Positions 58,378 to 64,000 of a DNA stretch of 64,000 nucleotides are shown piece after piece. The notes beneath the pieces are model-generated. The model saw only the letters and a list, made by a program, of their open reading frames with translations. It had not been told where the DNA came from and searched no databases. Origin of the DNA: Blepharisma stoltei (lineage: Eukaryota > Ciliophora > Heterotrichea > Heterotrichida > Blepharismidae); contig CAJZBQ010000017.1 of the NCBI GenBank assembly GCA_914767885.1, forward strand, positions 496,001-560,000, in the 5' to 3' direction. The translations under genes and the position numbers were made by a program. How positions within the stretch are numbered: the stretch's first letter is position 1; each line of letters begins with the position of its first letter.

Positions 58378-59106
58378 TTAAAGCAATTTTTGAATGACCG
58401 CGCTTCCTGCAACTCCTGATTCTTGGATCGTCAGACTCGGGTTTTGAAGAGGCCTTGGAGGAAATCCTGACACTAGCTCGAAAGACCCATCCACAGGCGC
58501 TGCCATCATGACATAGTCAAAAATCACATTCAGCCTCGCATTTAAGTTCAGTGTCAGTGTTTTCCTTTGGCCATTGTGAAATCGAATCTGGACAGTCGTA
58601 GTCGGCTGGTTAGGGTCAAACGACGGCACTGAAAACTCTGCGTTGACTGCATCTAAAGCTTGAGATCTTGTATTTGAAACTGAACTGCCTTGGCCAGAAA
58701 AGGCAATATAAGGAGGTGGGGGTGGAGGCACATATTGCTCTTGGCGCTTATCTGAAAGTTCGACGCTCACAGGTTTCCCTCTGGTTTTTGACATTAATTC
58801 GCTTGGAACTCTTCCTTCATTCATTTGAGCCATGAAGCGTTGATTTTCAGGTGCATTGTAATCCCTAAATGGTCCGTCGTCAACAGAGAACCCGTTTGCC
58901 CAGAGGGTTACTCTGATTTTCATTTCATTAGGGTCAGCTGGAGCGCTTTGGTCTTGGCCGCCTTGTCGGGCCTTTTCTACAATGTTTGCGACATCTGGTG
59001 AAGATACTGCGAGTCCGCTTGCTTGTCCTCCAGTGTAGAAATCACTATTTTTCTTGCTTTTTGACTCTTCTTTGCCTTTATTAATATCCCCGAAGCCACG
59101 AATCAT
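58378..59106 (-). CDS. NSFL1C: p47/Shp1-type SEP-UBX cofactor of p97/CDC48
   Basis: 242 residues, ATG 59106-59104, TAA 58378-58380, no insertion and no intron. An N-terminal basic/polar stretch (MIRGFGDINKGKEESKSKK) is followed by a SEP domain (about residues 62-125: VTLWANGFSVDDGPFRDYNAPENQRFM...EGRVPSEL), a Pro-rich linker (VPPPPPPY) and a C-terminal UBX domain (about 165-242: TTVQIRFHNGQRK, FELVSGFPPRPL). This is the p47/UBXN2/Shp1 architecture. These adaptors recruit the p97 AAA ATPase for membrane fusion and protein-extraction tasks. The N-terminal UBA domain of animal p47 is absent, as in UBXN2-type relatives. Confidence 0.92.
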   Translation of the reverse strand: MIRGFGDINKGKEESKSKKNSDFYTGGQASGLAVSSPDVANIVEKARQGGQDQSAPADPNEMKIRVTLWANGFSVDDGPFRDYNAPENQRFMAQMNEGRVPSELMSKTRGKPVSVELSDKRQEQYVPPPPPPYIAFSGQGSSVSNTRSQALDAVNAEFSVPSFDPNQPTTTVQIRFHNGQRKTLTLNLNARLNVIFDYVMMAAPVDGSFELVSGFPPRPLQNPSLTIQESGVAGSAVIQKLL

Positions 59107-59428
59107 CTTTATATATTTTTGCTTAAATGGAAATAAAGCTCAAAATTTGCTTATATGATGACTAAATTATTTAGTTATTTTAGGTCGATATTTATGATAG
59201 TCAAAATTAAATGCATTTTGCTGGACTGGATATTCAGTATGCGATTTCTGGATAAAAATGCACGAGTTTATCAATGATATCCCACAATCAATCCAGCTTG
59301 AGTTTAGGCCGACTTATCTATCTAACAAATTCTGTAGTTTTTCTTATCATTTTCTCTTTATAGACTCTAAAATAAATTCAAATCTCTGACAGCGCTTCTC
59401 TGGCTGTCTTTCTAATATTTTTGCCTCA
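59107..59428. other. Spacer with a possible uncharacterised exon
   Basis: Around 59345-59428 the minus strand is open (EAKILERQPEKRCQRFEFIL) and would continue across the element 59429-59865 through a candidate 15-nt intron. No start could be found, so it is not called as a gene. Confidence 0.35.
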
Positions 59429-59865
59429 CTCCCTCCCCCTTTAAATTGAAACAAAATATAGGTAAAACTACTTTTTTGGGAAATCACCCCCCCTTTAAAT
59501 TGAAACAAAATTTTATTATAATAGAAAATTTTATAGGTAAAAATCATTATTTTATATGTAAATACGTTAATACCCTATTTAATATGCTTCAAACGTATAA
59601 GATTTAGAATTAAACTCTATTTTGTCCAATTGTTATGGGGAGAGTTAGAAGAATACCATTTCAGCAAGTTTACACTTTGAGATTGAGAAATTTATGAATT
59701 AATTTTTCATGAAATTAAAATTAAAAATCAAAAACACAGAATGAACCATAAAATTTTATCTCTGAAAAAATTTTTATATATAAATTTTTTTGAAAAAAAC
59801 ATTTTCTTAACCCCCTTTAAATTGAAACAAAATTTTTTGTTTCAATTTAAAAGGGGGGGGGGGAG
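59429..59865. mobile_element. Class-A element, subfamily 2 (437 bp)
   Basis: TCA at 59426-59428 and 59866-59868. The motif CCCCCTTTAAATTGAAACAAAA occurs in four copies (outer and inner left; hairpin pair at the right end). It is the same architecture as the CCGTGAGCGAAC subfamily with a different repeated motif. The core is unrelated by eye. Confidence 0.9.
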
Positions 59866-59987
59866 TCAGAACTTAATTTCTTTTATAAGCTCACAACGAT
59901 TTCTTTAATAAGATATTGGCAATTTTTTTGAAATTTGTTAAATTATCCGATCTAATTTACTTGAGCCTAATTGGTTCTAAAAATGTG

Positions 59988-60281
59988 TTATACATTAATC
60001 ACCTCTTGAGCGAAATTCTCAGAGATTGATTCCAGGCCTGATCCTTCAATAATTGTTGATCTTCGAATGGAGCAGGAAGTAGACCGCCATTCATCACTAC
60101 TGATATGAAGAGATGCATTAGATCTCTTCCTTGTGGCTCTTCTTTTGTTTGTGCGTGGAAACTCGTCCACAAATTCAATATCCCCTTCTGGCGGCAGATG
60201 ATGTGAATTACAGCAGATGAGGAACTTGAGAAATTCGAGTCTGAATATTTCTTACATTCTGTCACTTATGTTAACTCCCAT
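59988..60281 (-). CDS. Small basic hypothetical protein with a 15-nt intron
   Basis: ATG 60281-60279, TAA 59988-59990, intron 60241-60255 (GTAAGAAATATTCAG). Splicing joins MGVNISDRI to LEFLKFLICCNS and gives 92 residues. The middle is Arg-rich (RTNKRRATRKRS) followed by Ser/Thr-rich sequence with consensus-like phosphosites (RRST; RSTSC). An overlapping unspliced frame (start near 60265) is a shadow. Not recognised. The conserved-looking LPPEGDIEFVDEFPR segment could be a search handle. It is divergent with the kinase gene. Confidence 0.65.
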
Positions 60282-60370
60282 AATTTTATTATTCACTTTC
60301 AAGTTATTAAATGGTTATTGCGATATTTCCTTTAAAGCAGTGAATTATTGATCGTATTACTTTATAGTTA

Positions 60371-60580
60371 TAGCCCAGGAGCGATTTTTGATCGCCCTTG
60401 GCTAGGATAAGGCTCAGAAACTCCCCGAGTTGGTTTTTCAACTCAAGTTTGACAAATGCCTCTTATAAAAAGTATTTGCTAACTCCCCGAGCTGGTTTGT
60501 CAACTCGAGTTGAAAAACCAACTCGGGGAGTTTCTGAGCCTTATCCTAGCCAAGGGCGATCAAAAATCGCTCCTGGGCTA
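60371..60580. mobile_element. Near-perfect inverted-repeat element between two genes (210 bp)
   Basis: The first ~74 bases (TAGCCCAGGAGCGATTTTTG...) recur exactly as the reverse complement at the other end. The inner part contains a further inverted copy of CTCCCCGAG.TGGTTT. It is TATA-flanked on both sides and upstream of the kinase gene, so it could also influence its transcription if retained. Confidence 0.9.
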
Positions 60581-60692
60581 TACCTATGCTTTACGATAGC
60601 TCAAAATAATTTTTTTATGCAAAATTATATCATTTTCTAGAACCGAGTTTTGGCTTAAAATTATATTTTATAATAGCTCATAATTATAACTG

Positions 60693-62526
60693 ATGTCCCT
60701 CGATGCTTTTGAGCTACTTAATAAACTTGGAGATGGAGCGTTTTCAAGTGTCTTCAAGGTGAGAAGGAAATCAGACGGTGAAATATATGCAATCAAAAAA
60801 GTAAAACTTGGGACTTTGAAACCTAGAGAAAAAGAAAATGCGCTGAACGAAGTCCGCATCATGGCTTCTTATAACCATCCCAATATAACTGCTTTTAAAG
60901 AAGCCTTCATCGATCAAGCTTCCAATACACTTTGTATCGTTATGGAATTATGCGAGGGAGGGGACATCCTCAAGAAAATAAACACCCATAAGCAGAATGG
61001 TACTCACTTCAGGGAATCTGAAATCTGGGACGTCCTAGTCCAAGTCATCAGAGGCTTAAAAGCCCTTCATGATGCCAACATATTGCATAGAGATTTGAAA
61101 TGTGCCAATATTTTCCTTACCAATACTGGGGTAGTTAAATTAGGTGATCTTAATATTTCAAAAGTACTGAAAAGGGGCATGGCCCAAACTCAAACAGGGA
61201 CTCCTTATTATGCAAGCCCAGAAATCTGAAAAGACCAGCCTTATAACTCCAGCTCTGATATTTGGTCGGTAGGCTGTGTTATTTATGAAATGGCTGCTTT
61301 GAATCCTCCATTCATGGCTAACGATATGCAAGGACTTTATAACAAAGTCATCAAAGGACTATACCCGAACATACCTTCAACTTATTCACAAGACCTGGCT
61401 AATATAATCAGGTCAATGCTTCAGGTAAACCCATCTGTCAGACCATCCTGTGCAACGATTTTAGAAATGCCTCCTGTGCTGAGACATATAAATCCAGGCA
61501 GGATCTCTCAAGAGGAAGAAAAAAATCAGCTGCTAAATACCATAAAATTTGACCCAAATGCACAAATTTTGAATAAGAAATTACCTGACTCCCCCCCCTC
61601 CTCCGTGAGTGAACAAAACCATTAGAAAAATCGCTATTTTTTGCCCAAAAACACACCTCCGTAAGTGAACAAAATTTTTTATCGAAAAAATTTTTGATAT
61701 ATAAATGATAGTTAGTATAATGAAATCTAGAGCTAATTCTGTTTAATTTTAAAAAGAATTGCGTTTTTAAAACATAAATTTTATAAATTAAATTAATATT
61801 TGCTTTCCAATTTTTGCGAATTAGGATTTTTTAAAATTTCGAAAAAAAATATTTTTATAAAATTTATATATAATTTTTTTTTTAAAAAAAAAAATTAACC
61901 CCCCTCCGTGAGTGAACAAAAATTTTTTTGTTCACTCACGGATGGGGGGGAGTGAGGCAAATTATGAGAAAAAAGAAAGGGTGGGGAGTGCTGGACCTTC
62001 AAAAAAGATGCTGGATCAGAGAGGAAGGGTTTCGAGTGCAAAAGGAGAGAGACCGGCTATTAATGAACTGCAGATGATGCAAGAAATGCTGATAAACCCG
62101 CGGCCAAATATAAACAACAGAGATGCACTTGATAATCGGCAGATAAGGCCAATGCCAAGACAAGAACCTGACTATCGAGGCCCTAAAATTGCTCCAAGAC
62201 CTGAAGTGAAAGAAATTTACGATCCAAGGTATCAGCGGCCTAATCAGCACCCGTTAGCCCCTCCAGAGCCACATCCAATGTATCGAATCCCTTCAAAACA
62301 GTCTCCAAGCCAATACAACCAAAGACGGCCCGTTGACCCATTTTTGCAGCCCCAGCCTGACCTCCAGCCCCAAAGAGTAGGTGCCTTTGTACTCGACAGT
62401 CCGTCACACAGACAAGAACAAATTCCAGATTACAGAAACCAAATAAGACAGTACGATAAAGTGCCTTCTAACGACAGAAGATATAATCCAATGCCAAGAT
62501 ATGACGCTGGAAGGCCTGGATATTAA
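60693..62526 (+). CDS. NEK-like Ser/Thr protein kinase with an IES-like insertion
   Basis: ATG 60693-60695, TAA 62524-62526. Removing 61589-61952 plus one TGA joins NKKLP to EANYEKKER and gives 488 residues. The kinase domain occupies about residues 6-260: Gly loop LGDGAFSSVFKV, Lys in AIKKVKL, catalytic HRDLKCANIFL, the DFG position replaced by DLN (LGDLNISKV), activation segment GTPYYASPEIW with UGA=Trp, and WSVGCVIYEM. The order and HRDLKCANIFL place it with NEKs, where ciliates have large families linked to cilia and cell cycle. The C-terminal ~200 residues are Pro/Arg/Gln-rich and disordered. DLN instead of DFG still supplies the metal-binding Asp. Confidence 0.88.
61589..61952. mobile_element. 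Class-A element in the kinase gene with TGA flanks (364 bp)
   Basis: TGA at 61586-61588 and 61953-61955. Four CTCCGTGAGTGAACAAAA-type motifs and the shared core (TATATAAATGATAGTTAG). In this gene the duplicated TGA would itself be read as Trp or part of Glu; exact removal restores LPEANYEKK. Confidence 0.95.
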
Positions 62527-62615
62527 AGTGTAAGTAATTTATTCTGTTAATTCAAAAAATTCATAAATTAATTAATATTTAGCCTAATAATGTCCATACA
62601 ATAAAAATTCCCAAG

Positions 62616-63680
<1,065 letters not shown>

Positions 63681-63754
63681 TTTTTTTCCTAATTAATGGC
63701 TATATGATAATGCTAAATATATTTGCTAAAATAATAATTATTAATATAAAGCAT

Positions 63755-64000
63755 CTAATCTTCTTTTATTGGAGTTCTACATACTGGGCATGATCCTTTG
63801 ATAAGAACCCAATATTTTAAACAGTGGCGATGAAATCCATGCTTACATCTAAGCACTATCCATGGTGAGCTTGAGTTGGTTTCTTCATAACAAATAGAGC
63901 ATATCTCTCCTTGAGGCATTGGGCCAATGTACTCATCTAATTCATGCTCTGATACATGAGTACCATCTACCGTTTGTAATCTTGAATTATTGCTTTCATC
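63755..64000 (-). CDS. RING-H2 zinc-finger protein, C-terminal part
   Basis: Partial gene running off the right edge; stop TAG 63755-63757; 81 residues visible in one frame. The RING-H2 pattern is complete: CSICYEE, then LRCKHGFHRHCLKYW, then CPVCRTPI, i.e. C-x2-C...C-x-H-x2-H-x2-C...C-x2-C. It is followed only by KED, so the RING is C-terminal. The acidic stretch before it (SEHELDEYIGPMPQGE) is typical of linker sequence. Such proteins usually act as E3 ubiquitin ligases. It converges on the protease gene with only ~74 bp between stops. Confidence 0.9.
   Translation of the reverse strand, partial: DESNNSRLQTVDGTHVSEHELDEYIGPMPQGEICSICYEETNSSSPWIVLRCKHGFHRHCLKYWVLIKGSCPVCRTPIKED

Noticed and set aside
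59999-60265. Minus frame starting MTECKKYSD
   Set aside because: Unspliced shadow; the 15-nt intron at 60241-60255 gives a better gene in another frame.
7841-61952. Class-A elements as spliceosomal introns
   Set aside because: Junctions are TNA|CTCC...GGAG|TNA, not GT-AG, and are strand-symmetric; real introns here are 15 nt.

Overview
The window looks like nuclear DNA of a heterotrich ciliate, most plausibly a Blepharisma-like species. Three things support this. (1) UGA is read as Trp throughout and every supportable gene ends in UAA or UAG. For example, the papain-family protease at 62616-63680 needs UGA=Trp at two conserved positions. (2) Genes are split by introns of exactly 15 nt (GT...AG); at least 14 can be placed. 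(3) The DNA is AT-rich with short intergenic gaps. The genus is inference. Many genes are interrupted by elements whose exact deletion restores the reading frame. This is what germline (micronuclear) DNA with internal eliminated sequences (IESs) looks like, although a macronuclear copy retaining such elements cannot be excluded from sequence alone.

Left 48 kb: a head-to-tail array, all on the minus strand, of seven large paralogous polytopic membrane proteins (called T1-T7 here, left to right) plus at least three decayed fragments. Each has about 7-8 N-terminal membrane segments, a helical region, a PAS-type domain resembling the ciliate/Dictyostelium TmcB family, and a C-terminal half with four more membrane segments and two large loops. 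T3 and T4 are a recent tandem duplicate. After removing five insertions from T3 and three from T4, both shrink to exactly 4182 nt. T1 is cut off by a gene-bearing insertion, T2 lacks an ATG, T5 keeps an extra C at a retroposon junction, and T7 has a nonsense codon and a frameshift.

Right 16 kb: ordinary, closely packed genes. These are a Nup54-like nucleoporin, small membrane proteins, a basic/acidic tail-anchored protein, a Ser/Pro-rich protein, a DUF229 (alkaline-phosphatase-fold, sulfatase-like) ectoprotein, a p47/Shp1 SEP-UBX protein, a small basic protein, a NEK-like kinase, a cathepsin-L-like protease and a partial RING-H2 protein.

Three classes of insertion overlay the genes. (A) Inverted-repeat elements of 92 to about 440 bp begin CTCC and end GGAG and are flanked by a 3-bp duplication TNA (TAA, TTA, TGA or TCA); the best preserved carry four copies of a CCTCCGTGAGCGAACAAAA motif. 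(B) TA-flanked elements include several near-perfect hairpins. (C) GC-richer retroposon-like insertions have 9-19 bp target duplications and short AT-repeat tails. Paralogues and T3/T4 supply the empty sites. Two class-A-bordered insertions carry their own acidic-protein genes. No tRNA, rRNA or CRISPR array was recognised.
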